This document shows, piece by piece, positions 1-9,654 of a stretch of 64,000 bases of DNA (position 1 is the first letter of the stretch; the number at the start of each line of letters is the position of its first letter). The notes below the pieces were generated by a model. It searched no databases and had not been told where the DNA came from. It worked only from the letters and a program-made list of their open reading frames with translations. Made by a program: the position numbers and the translations under genes. This DNA is from Scleroderma bovista (taxonomy: Eukaryota; Basidiomycota; Agaricomycetes; Boletales; Sclerodermataceae): contig JAYMGJ010000380.1 in the NCBI GenBank assembly GCA_037178675.1, positions 124,001 through 188,000 of the forward strand, in the 5' to 3' direction.

Positions 1-639
1 GCAGAGGTGGTTCCTTCCAATCAAGGAAGAACCAGAGTTGCTTTCAGAGTTAGATTGCAGTCATGGGGGTTAGCCATCGCAAGCTGGATAGAAGCAGGTG
101 GGTTTGCCTGGAGTTACCAGGAGTTCAACTGGCTAGTCGACAAGGGGTCAGAGAGAGCAGGAGGTGGAAGTAAATTCCGAAGTTTTGGAAACTAGGTTCC
201 CAGGGGTGGCGTCAGGGGCTTGGCAAACACTGCAAGGTATTCGGCGGTAATACAAACTAATACCTAATTGATCAACAGATCCTTGTAGGTGGTATGTTAT
301 GTTTCAACATTACTCCTATTAGTAGTTTCCGAGCAAGGGTTGTGCATGGAGGCACAGATTTGTGCATATAGCACCAGATTGCACTGGAGGTGTGGATTGT
401 GCAAAAGAGCACGAAGGTTTGTGTGCAGAGACACAGAGGTGTGCACAGGGGCATGGAGAGAGTTTGTGCAACAATGCCAGAGGAGTGGAGATGACCGGAG
501 TTGACAATTTCAGAAAGGACAGACTCGGAGGTTGACAAGATAGTCGGAGACAGGTAAAAGGGGTCAGAAAGACAGACTGGATGGCAGGAGTTCCGGAAAT
601 AGGGGTTTCCGATGGGTAACAGCAAAGCCTGTTAGTCCG
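1..639. other. Unassigned repeat-derived sequence
   Basis: No reading frame here resembles a known protein. The stretch is rich in ACCAGAGTT/GGAGTT-type words that recur in the following minisatellite, so it is probably part of a decayed repeat. Nothing else is supported. Confidence 0.4.
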
Positions 640-1010
640 GGTAGGTGGAGAAAGTCCAGAGATACCAAAGCGATCAGGTGGAGATGTGACCGGAGTTAGC
701 ACACAGGGCACAGGAGGTGACTGGAGTTGGTGTGCAGCCACAGAAGATGACTGGAGTTAGTGTACTGGGCACAGCAGGCAACTGGAGTTAGCACACAGGG
801 CACAGGAGATGACTGGAGTTAGTGTGCAACCACAGGAGTTGACCGGAGTTAGTGCACAGCCACAGGAGATGACAAGCATTGGTGCACTGGGCACAGAAGG
901 TAACTAGTAAAGGTAGTACACAGGTCACAGGAGGTGACTGAAGTTAGTGCACAACCAGGAGTTGACTGGAGTTAGTGCGCAGCCACAAGGAGTGACCTTT
1001 TCACTAGAGG
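640..1010. repeat. Imperfect minisatellite, unit about 30 bp
   Basis: About ten degenerate units follow one another, each built around GACTGGAGTTAGTGCACAG followed by CCACAGGAG or GGGCACAGGAG. Unit length varies from roughly 27 to 36 bp. The array ends before the hAT-like remnant on the other strand. Confidence 0.65.
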
Positions 1011-1056
1011 GAGCCCAAGCGAACAGTAGGGTGACCGGAGTTTTGAGCTAAAACAT

Positions 1057-2240
1057 TGGAGTTGGTTATAGAGTTTACCCATCTGTTTGCAATGTAGCTC
1101 AACACCCCTTGCTTGTACTCTTGGCAAGCTGTCATTATTGATTCACCTCATGAGGTACAATGCAATTTGTGAGCTGGTAGCTAGAGATGGGGGTTGCAAA
1201 TGGCAAGAAATCATCCAAGAAATTCCTAACTCCTTGGTTCTCCACCCAGTTAAATGGCAGGCCACAAGAAGCTGTGATGTTAGCAATGTGACACTCAAAT
1301 CATTCCTGATGAGCATCTGACCACTGCTAAGAAACAATAGGACTGGCAGGTGGAGGGGTCCCAGATGGAAGATGCTGAGATGAAACTCGCCTATGCTTCA
1401 AGACAGGAAGAGGAAGGCTATCTGCTCCTGGGGTACCAGAGTGAGAAGGAGGGGCACTAGATGGCAAAAGAACAGAACTTGGTATAGGACTCACAGGGCC
1501 AGGAAATGGTGATGGAGAATATGAAAACCCACCCAGGGGCATTAGTCTAGGGTCAATGACTGGTGTCAATGATGCTGTAGACATAGTGCCTGGGGGAGAA
1601 ATCTGGATCAATGATGGAAATTGAACAAGAGATCCAGTGGCAAGTGCCTGTGCAGAAGGGGGAACAAAGACATGAGTTGTCACAATTGGATGAAGAGGGG
1701 GTGCAGCTGCAGGCTGTAAATGAGAGCTAGCCACACTAGTAGTATTGGCACCCTGAATCCACCTGTGGTCAATAACCTGCTGTTCTGCCTGACAATGAAT
1801 CTCATCAGGCTGATGGTCATAGTTCTTGAGATGCAGAACCATTGTATCTGAGCATCCCTGCAGCCAGGGACATCTTGGATCTTTGCTATAGCTCATGCCA
1901 TAGCCCCACACTGCAATAGATCAAATATTTGAGATAAAATACATTAGCTTTGTCATTAAGTTTTAAAAAGATGGTACAAACTCCACTCTATAATCTACTC
2001 TTGGGTCTGTACAACGCTAATTCTACCTTGTTGATGTGTCATGCAGTCTTCCTGCTGTTCAAAGATGATCCAAGCAATCTTGCATTGCTTGCACATGACT
2101 TTACTTTGTTTTTCCCTGATATTTGCATAAGCAGCTTCATTCCTTGTTGCAATACCTGGGTGTTCATCAAAGTAAGTCCACCACCATCCATGACCAGTGG
2201 ATGAGGCACTCATGGCAAGAAACAGAGTGAAACAGTGCAC
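1057..2240 (-). pseudogene. hAT-like transposase N-terminal half, decayed
   Basis: Read on the minus strand, the first exon (start best placed at the Met near 2213, MSASSTGHGWWW) carries a BED-like zinc finger with CKQC and a downstream His (MTHQ). A probable intron (GTAGAT...TTGCAG, about 1999-1912) leads to exon 2 with a second C-x(n)-C...HLKNYDHQP finger-like segment, then a Pro/Ser-rich linker, then FNWVENQGVRNFLDDFLP and a TLQTDG segment. That order (zinc finger, NWVEN block, conserved Asp of DGW) is typical of fungal hAT transposases. At least four in-frame stops interrupt the frame after 1327, and one replaces the Trp of DGW. The C-terminal half is absent, the sequence running into the minisatellite. 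The family call rests on motif resemblance only. Confidence 0.6.
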
Positions 2241-2554
2241 TGATTGTTATCAATTCTTGTGCAGTAGCTATGGTGAATGCTGACAAATTGATACTAAATT
2301 AGGGCAAAATCTGCCGCTGTCATCTTGGCAGTTGCCTCAGTTGTTGTCCTGCCATCAACATTCCATGTCTATGCACACGGCAGACCGCTGGCCTCTCAAA
2401 CACTGTAAGAGAGTAAAAAGTTGGGGAGTGAAACCCAAAAAATCGGTCTGTTCTTATAGATCCCCATTTCTCACTCAGACAATGGACTCTGGACTATGCA
2501 TTGTTCCAAGTGACTGCATGGCAGCCTCATGATGGGTCTCATGGGTTCATCCCC
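2241..2554. other. Spacer between hAT-like remnant and LTR-B
   Basis: No gene is recognisable. The last 80-100 bp resemble the stretch just before position 33447, so they are probably the 3' untranslated tail of an LTR-B element whose coding part is missing. Confidence 0.4.
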
Positions 2555-2568
2555 TAAGAGGGGGATAC
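2555..2568 (+). promoter_or_regulatory. Polypurine tract of LTR-B element
   Basis: TAAGAGGGGGATAC lies directly before the TG start of LTR-B. Near-identical tracts occur before another LTR-B-like copy (33447-33460) and, on the minus strand, beside LTR-A copies (47749 and 52250). This marks the LTR at 2569 as a 3' LTR. Confidence 0.7.
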
Positions 2569-3528
2569 TGTCAAGACCATGTCCAACTCCAGACTCTTAT
2601 CCAGTTCCTCTGGTTGCATTGCAGCTCTTCAGCTCAACTCTAGACCTCTGTACATCACTCCTGTCCTGGATGTACACATACCCTTCCACTAAGTACAACC
2701 CCTTGCATTAGTCTCTATCTAGTCATTACCTCACCTCTCCATCAACCCTATAGTACCATGAGTTCTCCATATCCCATTTATATCTTCTACCTTGTAGTAT
2801 TTTCTTTGGACCTTACTTATTTTCATTGGACCTGACCTAGTCCCAACTCTGGTTGTTCCTTGTGTTCAAGCCAAAACTTGCTGGAAGTGCACAAAGTGCT
2901 GCTGAGCTGCTCAGATAAGATCCAGACTAGAGTCCAGTGTGAGTAACTAGTGATATAGACAGTTGTAGAGAGGTATACAGCACCTAGAGTCCAGTGTGAG
3001 TAACTGAAGAGGAGAAACACTGGACTCTACAGGGTATGTGTGCTTCTGGGTAAACAAATGTAAACAACAAGTGAAGGAAACAAGTCAAGGGCACATCTAG
3101 CGCTACAATGCAGCTATGAAGCTAAAACAAGTTGGTAGTAAGTAGGATAGACTATGATAGTAAGTAATAGATTCATAAGAAGAGGTGGAAATCACCAAAA
3201 CTAACACCTTTGTCCACCCTTTAGGGTGTTTACTTGTCACTGTAAATACTTGACCCTAGTTCTCCATAGTATAAGCACCCTGTACTGCATCCTGTACTCC
3301 TCAGTCTGAAATTAACTTAGTCTCTACTCCCATTCCTGTCTGTCTCCATCTCTGTCTCTGCCTGACTGGAACCTATGCAAGGGATCAACACTTGATCACC
3401 TTGTCATTGAATCCAATTGGTCTCAACTCCCACTGGACTAAACCCTTGTCCAGCCTCTGTCCTTCCCCTTTGTTCATTTTCATCTGGACCTGACAAGGCC
3501 CCTTACTGGAGTAGACCCAGACTTGACA
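2569..3528 (+). repeat. LTR-B, interrupted by LTR-G
   Basis: Starts TGTCAAGACCATG and ends GACTTGACA. Without the nested LTR-G (2863-3206) and one duplicated pentamer it is about 611 bp, matching the 617-bp solo LTR-B at 51167-51783 throughout, including the TATA-like and GTACTCC segments near 3270-3300. Confidence 0.85.
2863..3206 (-). repeat. LTR-G solo copy inside LTR-B
   Basis: Plus-strand ends are TGTTCAAGCC and AAACTAACA. It matches LTR-G at 8699-8985 in full but carries an extra segment of about 55 bp (2949-3005) that duplicates neighbouring sequence. Flanking pentamers are CCTTG (2858-2862) and CCTTT (3207-3211), and uninterrupted LTR-B at 51450 confirms a single CCTTG-type site. Confidence 0.85.
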
Positions 3529-3892
3529 CCTTGCCTCATGGCAACACCAGTCACACCATAATCATTATCCCACAAAGGAGTCCCCATTTGGTTAAGGTTT
3601 GTTGTAAATGAATGAGTCTGCAAGCATGTATTGCTGATCAGTGGACCAGCTTCCATGAAAAGTCCACAACTAACCTATATAACCACAGCTGCAAGGTTGT
3701 AGCCTTGTCTCCTGGAATCATTTTGGCTTCAGAGATGCAGTCACAGAATCCCCCCATCAGCCCTATTCGCATACAGCATGAGGGTAATGGTTCTCACACT
3801 CTATGTTAGTTTTGGTGATTTCCACCTCTTCTTATGAGTCTATTACTTACTATCATGGTCTACCCTACTTACTACCAACTTGTTTCAGCTTC

Positions 3893-4067
3893 TGTTAAAA
3901 GTAATGTGACCAGACAGGGAATTGAACCCTAGACCTCCTAGGTCTATACCAGGTGCTCTAACCACTGAGCTATATGGTCAAGGGTACATGGCCTACTTGG
4001 GGGGTTTTGACCCAAGTGCTAGCTTGAGAACCAGTGAAGTGAGGTGCTGAGATTACACCACTCAACA
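3893..4067 (-). repeat. TRIM solo LTR (175 bp)
   Basis: Plus-strand ends are TGTTAAAAGTAATG and CACTCAACA. It is flanked by a perfect GCTTC duplication (3888-3892, 4068-4072). The unoccupied LTR-G copies near 3112 and 8894 show the same site once, proving a mobile unit of exactly 175 bp. It contains a tRNA-like segment. Confidence 0.92.
3907..3979 (-). tRNA. tRNA-like element in TRIM LTR
   Basis: A 73-nt unit on the minus strand folds as a cloverleaf: 7-bp acceptor stem (GACCATA with TCTGGTC, one mismatch), D stem GCTC/GAGC, anticodon stem CCTGG/CTAGG, T stem TAGGG/CCCTG. A box TAGCTCAGTGG and B box GGTTCAATTCC match the Pol III consensus. The anticodon loop TATAGAC lacks the universal U33, so a decoding role is doubtful. 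A TTTT run lies 7 nt downstream. Confidence 0.65.
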
Positions 4068-4270
4068 GCTTCATAGCTGCATTGTAGTGCTAGATGCACC
4101 CTTGACTTGTTTCCTTCACTTGTTGTTTACATTTGTTTACCCAGAAGTGCACATACCCTGTAGAGTCCAGTGTTTCTCCTCTTCAGTTACTCACACTGGA
4201 CTCTAGTCTGGATCTTATTTGAGCAGCTCAGCAGCACTTTGTGCACTTCCAGCAAGTTTTAGCTTGAACA

Positions 4271-4623
4271 CTCTATACCTTGCCACTGTGATTAATTCTT
4301 CCTTTAGTGTCTATGTTGAATGAGAGCCTTGTAAACAATGCCTGTCATGGGGGAAGACATGTAGTTTGTCCCCACTATGAGAACCAAGCACCAGGTACAT
4401 GTGTTTTTCTCCCCTCTAAATGTAGCCAACCAATGTGGTGCACCATTTCATCTTTCCCACCTGAAGAGTGTCCTGAAATGAAGGTCACCAACCACAACCT
4501 TCATACCCCCTTTCCTTATCAGTCTTTAATACCACTACTATGACCTACATGTGGCCTACATTTCAGGCTGCATTCCAGATGAGGCATCCACCTGTCATTT
4601 ACATCAACTACAACAACACTCAG
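4271..4623. other. No recognisable gene
   Basis: Flanking sequence of the LTR-G insertion. Frames are short and match no family I recognise. Confidence 0.4.
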
Positions 4624-5186
4624 TGAAGCAACCTTAGAACTAAATAGGACACTGAATGACCAACAACCAACAAGATGATAGATGCACTGAGAAGCCGATA
4701 ATGAGGCTAGTCGTGGAGGGGCACCAACAGTAGACAACTGAGTTCTAAAGTGATGGAACAAAGTGAAATAAACTAGAGACTACTGACTAAGGTACAGGGC
4801 CTTATATACAGTACAGTAGCTACCAGCCCTAAAGAGTACATGAGGTAGCTGCAAGGTAGGTACAGCCTACAACATGAGAAGCATGCATATAGGGGTTAAT
4901 ACAGTTGCAGCATGGAAGAGACAGAGATTAACTGCCACCAGGGGCAATGGAGATGCAAGGAAGTGCATAGATAAGGGTTAGGCACATTAATGAAGAGATC
5001 CTTGAGATCTCAGGGAAGAAGTGAAGAATAATCAGTATCATAGATCCATTAGATCATAGATACAATTAGATGCCAGAGATTGCTGATAGCAATCAGATAA
5101 ACCCTAGAAGAAAGAAAGAAAGAATATATGAACTCTAGAACAGGAGTAAGGTTAAGAGTTAGGTTGCAGATGGTAGATCCATTATA
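4624..5186 (-). repeat. LTR-E copy (boundaries approximate)
   Basis: Matches the LTR-E at 5757-6277 over its whole length, including TGGAGGGGCACCAACAGTAGA and the TTATATACAGTACAGTAGC segment (a TATA-like signal on the minus strand). No clean target duplication is visible, so the exact ends are uncertain. Confidence 0.65.
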
Positions 5187-5555
5187 CTTGAGGAGTGCCG
5201 ACTAGCATTGGTGAAAACCTTGCTTGGGTATGGGAACAGGAAAAGCTAAGAAAATGACTACATACCTAATTCATTTGGGGAAGGGGGGGATGAAAAAGTC
5301 ACTTATTACAAGAAATATTGTTAATTAATGTTGGCCTGGGTCACAGCAGTGCACATTGGTGGTGGAGCTTTCAGTCAGCATTTTGGGTTCATAGCAAGTG
5401 CTGGCATCCACAGATTGTCTGCAAATGAATGATCTGAGCATGTTGAATATAGGGAACTGCATGGGTAGAGGTATCTATTACTGTACTATGTAGTAGCTAT
5501 TACATGGAATGGTATAAGTAATATTGTTGGCATGGGGTTGATGCACAGTGGTAAA
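5187..5555. other. No recognisable gene
   Basis: AT-rich sequence between LTR-E and the MITE, with no coding signal or repeat that I can assign. Confidence 0.4.
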
Positions 5556-5756
5556 CACTGCAAGCATCTCAATGTTTCATGACACAACATTGTAAAAAAA
5601 ATGGAAGAAACAGATACTCTCTTATTTACAATTTTGTTAAACAAAAAAAAACAAATATCATACAAAATCTTTTTGTCTTTCTTTTTCCAAGACATGATTT
5701 GAGATCATTTCTTATGTTAGGACTATAAAATTTTTAACCTTTTTCTTCTGCCTATT

Positions 5757-7527
5757 CAAAGCGACCTTAGAACTGATAGGGTGCTGGAACAACCAACATC
5801 CAACAAAGAGACAGAAGATGAGAGACACACTGAGAAGCCAATAGCAAGGCTAGTCCTGGAGGGGCACCAACAGTAGATAGATGAGTTCTAAAGCGATGGA
5901 ACAAAGTGAAATAAACTGGAGACTACTGACTAAGGTACAGGGCTTTATATACAGTACAGTAGCTACCAGCCCTAAAGAGTACATGAAGTAGGCACAAGGT
6001 AAGTACAGCCTACAACATGAGGGGCACACACGTAGGTGGGGATTAACTGCCACCAGGGGTAATGGTGATGAAAGGAAACACATAGACAAGGGTTTGGCAT
6101 ATTAATGAAGAGATCCTTGGATCTCAGGGAAGATGTGAAGAGTAGAGTAATCAGTATTGCAGATCCATTAGATCATAGATACAATCAGATGAACCCTTTG
6201 AGAAATAAATAAATAACATATGAATCATAGCATAGAAGCAAGGTTGAGAGTTAGGATTTGGAAGGTAGATCTGTTACTGTCATATCCATACTTTTCCCAG
6301 TCACAACTCCGGTCTAACCCTGGCCCACCTGACCTCTCCTTAGGCATAGACACAACTCCAGATCTAGTCCGGCCATCTCCAGCCCCATAGCTGCACTCCA
6401 GCCCAACTCCGGTCACTACGTCCATCTCCACCTCAGGACTAACCCCTGTCTTCCTCTAGACACATCTGCAGTCTAACTCTGCCATGTCAAACCTGTACCT
6501 ACCACTTGTCGCTACTCCGGTTTCAGTCCAGCCACTCCCTTGGTCTTGTCTGCAACATAGCCCAACTCCGGCTGGTACATCCAACTCTGGCTCAGGTCTG
6601 CTCCTGTTCCGCTCCGCTTCCCCTGATAGGTCCACCAATGACCTTGGACATTTCCATGTCCAACTCTGGAGCTTCCTCCGGCTACTCCGCTCTTCCTCCA
6701 GCTGTACACTCCCTCTGCTCTTGCACTTCCTCCGGTCCCACTTCCTCTGGTCCTGGACATCGCTCTGGACTTAACATTAGTTAAGTCCACCTCCAACCCT
6801 TACTTGTCCTCTTCCGACCTAGTTCCCTTTACCTACTTGTCCCTGCATCTGCTCTGTCGTCCCTGTAATCCTAGTTCCCCATTTCTGCTTCCGCTCCGGT
6901 TTATTTTCCTGTCCCTGCTTTATTTTCTTGTACCTGGTTTATTTTCCTGTCTGCTTCTGCTCCATCTCTTGTCCCAACTAAGGTGTTTACTTGTCACCGT
7001 ATGTACTCACCCTAGTTCTCATTACTATATAAACTACCGTACTCCGGCCTAGTAGATCCTTAGATCAAATCTCGACTAAGATACTCCCCACTCTGTACTA
7101 CCCACCATGCTCTCCTAATGCCATCTTGTTCTCCTGAACTCTGGCCAACTGTGGCCTCTGTCCTATCTCATCCCCTTGGTCCTATGTCTGATCCTAGCAA
7201 GTCTCCTACTTGCACGAGGGTAAAAGCCACCTCTGTCCCAGACTCGATGCTAGACCTCTCAGGACTTATCCCACCTCTGAGATGTCCTTCGCTCCGGACA
7301 AGCTGCACTCAACTCTGGACCACTTTCCCGCGGTCCGGACTTACTCCGCAAAAACCCGGACTTACTCCCTGTGCTTCTCTAGTGCCTGGACTTCGTTCAT
7401 TTGACCCAGACTTGACTCTCCACACTAACTAGCACCTACTAGTGTCTGGACTTACCTCCTCATTAGTTCCTTGCACCTCTGGACCTCCTAGTAAGATTGT
7501 TGAGGAGAACCGGTCTTGACAGTTACA
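5757..7527 (-). repeat. LTR-E solo copy, split by LTR-D
   Basis: It lies within the MITE left arm, flanked by CTATT on both sides (5752-5756, 7528-7532). Read on the minus strand it starts TGTAAC and ends CTTTG, where a CA end would be expected. The other copy keeps TTCA there. Net length without LTR-D and its duplicated pentamer is 522 bp. Confidence 0.7.
6278..7521 (+). repeat. LTR-D solo copy (1,244 bp)
   Basis: Starts TGTCATATCCATAC and ends CCGGTCTTGACA, flanked by a perfect GTTAC duplication (6273-6277, 7522-7526). The left half is packed with CCGGT/CTCCGG words, the 3' third holds a TATA-like ACTATATAAAC (near 7025). This is the best reference copy of the family in the window. Confidence 0.9.
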
Positions 7528-8045
7528 CTATTCCTTGCAAAATAAAGAAAGAAAAGACAATGTAACTTTTCTCATAGCAAGTATTTCAGAATGTTTTATT
7601 AGAAATAAAGCATCATATTATTGTTAAAAACATGTTCAGAGAAAACAATAAATTTTTCTTCAAGAAACATAATTGTTCCTGGATGCTGATTGGCTGGCTA
7701 GAGTGTTATGACCAAAAAATATAGCATATTCATATTTTCTAAACATTTATTCTTGTGAAAAAGAGTATCTTTTGAGTCAAATTTTCACTGCAGAAAATTA
7801 AAATGTCTGTTGTGAGAAAAGTTACATTGTTTTTTCTTTATGTGTTGTCCAAGAGACAGGCAGAAGAAAATGTTAAATTTTTTATAGTTCCAACATAAGA
7901 AATGATCTCAAATCATGTCTTCAGACAAAAATGACAAAAATAATGCTGTATAATATTCATTTTTTTTGTTAAACAAAATTGTAAATAGAAGAGTATCTTT
8001 TTCTTCTAATGTTTTATCATGAAACATTGAGAAATGCTTGCAGTG

Positions 8046-8262
8046 AAAGAGGCCGTTGTTGTCTTCACTATCATGCATTGCCATCATCACCACTGCCGTC
8101 TGTGTCCTGCCAGCCTTCATCTTCATTGTTGTGTGTTGTTGTCACTGTTACCATCACCACCTTCACCATGGCACTGGCCATGAGCATTGTGTTGTCATCA
8201 TCATCTAGCCATGCTGACACAGGGTTGTTGTCATTGTTTTTGCCATGCACATGCCATGAGAT
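8046..8262. repeat. GTT/CAT-rich low-complexity stretch
   Basis: Irregular runs of TTGTTGTC, CATCATCACC and GCCATG words, of the same style as the subterminal repeats of the PIF/Harbinger element at 39180-39660. No gene seen. Confidence 0.5.
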
Positions 8263-8501
8263 TGTTCAAATAAACCATAGAGGAACACTCTTGTGCCCAG
8301 TGTCAGAGACTAAATTATGAGGAGAAGCTACAGAGTACAGACCTTATGCCCACTATCAGAGACTGAAGAGAAAAGACTCTGGGCACAAAAATTTCAACTA
8401 TACAAACAAAGAAAAACAAAAGTAACACAAAAGCCACAGATCACCTGATCAACCTGGAAAGGAAACAGCTGAAGTAATCCTGGAAATGTGCCACACAACA
8501 C
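8263..8501 (-). repeat. LTR-F fragment
   Basis: Starts TGTTCAAATAAACC on the plus strand and matches LTR-F up to CCACACAACAC, where the last 30 bp (the LTR 5' end on the minus strand) are missing. 8502-8698 holds nothing recognisable. Confidence 0.8.
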
Positions 8502-8698
8502 AGGCTAATTAGACATGGTGGAAAATGTTAGTGTCACTACCTAGTTAGGTTTGTTCCCTTGTTTTTCTTGACACTGGCAATAAATATTACCCCAAATATT
8601 GTACTACCTTGGTATATTTGGGGTACATGGGAGGGACTGGATAGCAGGTGCTGCCTGGCCCATGCAGGGGATTAGTCATTCAGCCACTACCATGTTCC

Positions 8699-8985
8699 TG
8701 TTCCAGCCAAAACTTGATGGAAGCACATAAAGTGCTGCTGAGCTGCTCAAATAAGGTCCAGACTAGAGTCCAGTGTGAGTAACTGAAGAGGAGAAACACT
8801 GGACTCTACAGGGTATGTGCACTTCTGGGTAAACAAATGTAAACAACACGTCAAGGAAACAAGTCAAGGGCGCATCTAGCACTACAATGCAGCTATGAAG
8901 CTGAAACAAATTGGTAGTAAGTAGGGTAGACCATGATAGTAAGTAATAGACTCATAAGAAGAGGTAGAAATCACCAAAACTAACA
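8699..8985 (-). repeat. LTR-G, 3' LTR of copia G
   Basis: 287 bp with TG and CA ends. On the minus strand it directly follows a purine tract (ATCATGGGGGG) after the copia pol stop, so it is a 3' LTR. This ties the LTR-G family to a copia lineage. Confidence 0.85.
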
Positions 8986-9015
8986 CCCCCCCATGATTGT
9001 GCACCTCTGATAGCC

Positions 9016-9375
9016 CTAACTCCCCCATGATGACGCCAGTCCCAGCATTTGACAGAACTGTTGCACCTTGACTCGAGCCAAAGGCTTGGTCAACAGGTCA
9101 GCAGGCATTTCAGTAGTGGGGACAAACACAGGCAAAATCAGGCCTTGGTGCACTACATTTCTCAGCCAGAACCAGCACAAATCCAGGTGCTTCATGTGTC
9201 CATAATGCTCCGGATTTTTGGCTACCTGGATGGCAGACTGGTTGTAAGTGTGCAGGATCGAAGGAGAACTAACAGAGAAGCCCATCTCATAGAGTAGGTT
9301 GCACAACCAGACAATCTCCTTCCCAGCCTCCACTGCAGCAATGTATTCAGCCTCTGTAGTGGACAGGGTAATGAG
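9016..9375 (-). pseudogene. Copia G polyprotein, RNase H tail
   Basis: The minus-strand frame encodes the C-terminal part of a Ty1/copia polyprotein: LSTTEAEYIAA (RNase H motif with catalytic Glu), GKEIVWLCNLL, DNQSAI-like YNQSAIQVAKNPEHYGHMKH and the tail ADLLTKPL...FCQMLGL. It diverges clearly from copia F in the window (for example AVEAGKEIVW against AVQAGKEIKW). The frame is open to its stop at 9016 but is cut upstream by LTR-F at 9376, so gag, protease, integrase and reverse transcriptase are absent. It is followed on the minus strand by a purine tract and its own LTR-G. Confidence 0.85.
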
Positions 9376-9654
9376 TGTTGGTATTGAGTGTTTGTGCACT
9401 CTTGTTGTACTTATGGACGCCTTTTTTACTGATTACTTCAGCTCCTTCCTTTCATGGATCATCACATGATTTGTGGCTCATGTTTTCCTTTGTTTCTCTT
9501 TGTTTGCTTTGTTTGTATAGTTGAAATTTTCGTGCCCAGAGTCTTTTCTCTTCAGTCTCTGACACTGGGCACTAGGTCTGTATCCTCTAGCTATCCTCTC
9601 AATTCAGTCTCTGACACTGGGCACTAGAGTGCTCCTCTGTGGTTTATCTTAACA
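9376..9654 (+). repeat. LTR-F, 5' LTR of copia F1
   Basis: 279 bp, TGTTGGTATTGAG to TTATCTTAACA. The left flank is ATGAG inside copia G pol. The right side joins the F1 coding region directly, without primer site or gag start. Confidence 0.85.

Larger units (their letters stand above)
3804..4270 (+). repeat. LTR-G solo copy carrying a TRIM LTR
   Basis: Starts TGTTAGTTTTGG and ends AGCTTGAACA. It is flanked by a perfect CTCTA duplication (3799-3803 and 4271-4275), so it is a true insertion. It is in inverted orientation to the copy at 2863-3206, which makes the pair look like one large foldback. Removing the nested TRIM LTR and its duplicated pentamer leaves the canonical 287 bp. Confidence 0.9.
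5556..8045. mobile_element. MITE with CACTG ends, split by LTR-E
   Basis: The left terminal repeat begins CACTGCAAGCATCTC and the right end reads GAAATGCTTGCAGTG. A trinucleotide AAA flanks both ends (5553-5555, 8046-8048). Once the LTR-E/LTR-D nest is removed the element is about 714 bp, like the intact copy at 54414-55134. CACTG termini plus 3-bp duplications are the signature of the CACTA (CMC) superfamily, so this is probably a non-coding derivative of such an element. It contains no transposase. Confidence 0.75.

Noticed and set aside
3907..3979. A working host tRNA gene
   Set aside because: It occurs only inside the mobile LTR, in at least eight near-identical copies, and its anticodon loop lacks U33.
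2863..4270. A 1.4-kb foldback transposon with long inverted arms
   Set aside because: The arms are two LTR-G copies in opposite orientation, each with its own flanking duplication (CCTTG/CCTTT and CTCTA). They are independent insertions.
6506..6796. Overlapping frames of 90-plus codons in LTR-D
   Set aside because: They lie within a solo LTR, on both strands, in CCGG-rich repeated sequence, and show no domain.
8046..8262. CRISPR-like or regular tandem array
   Set aside because: Units are irregular with no constant spacer length; it is low-complexity sequence in a eukaryotic TE block.
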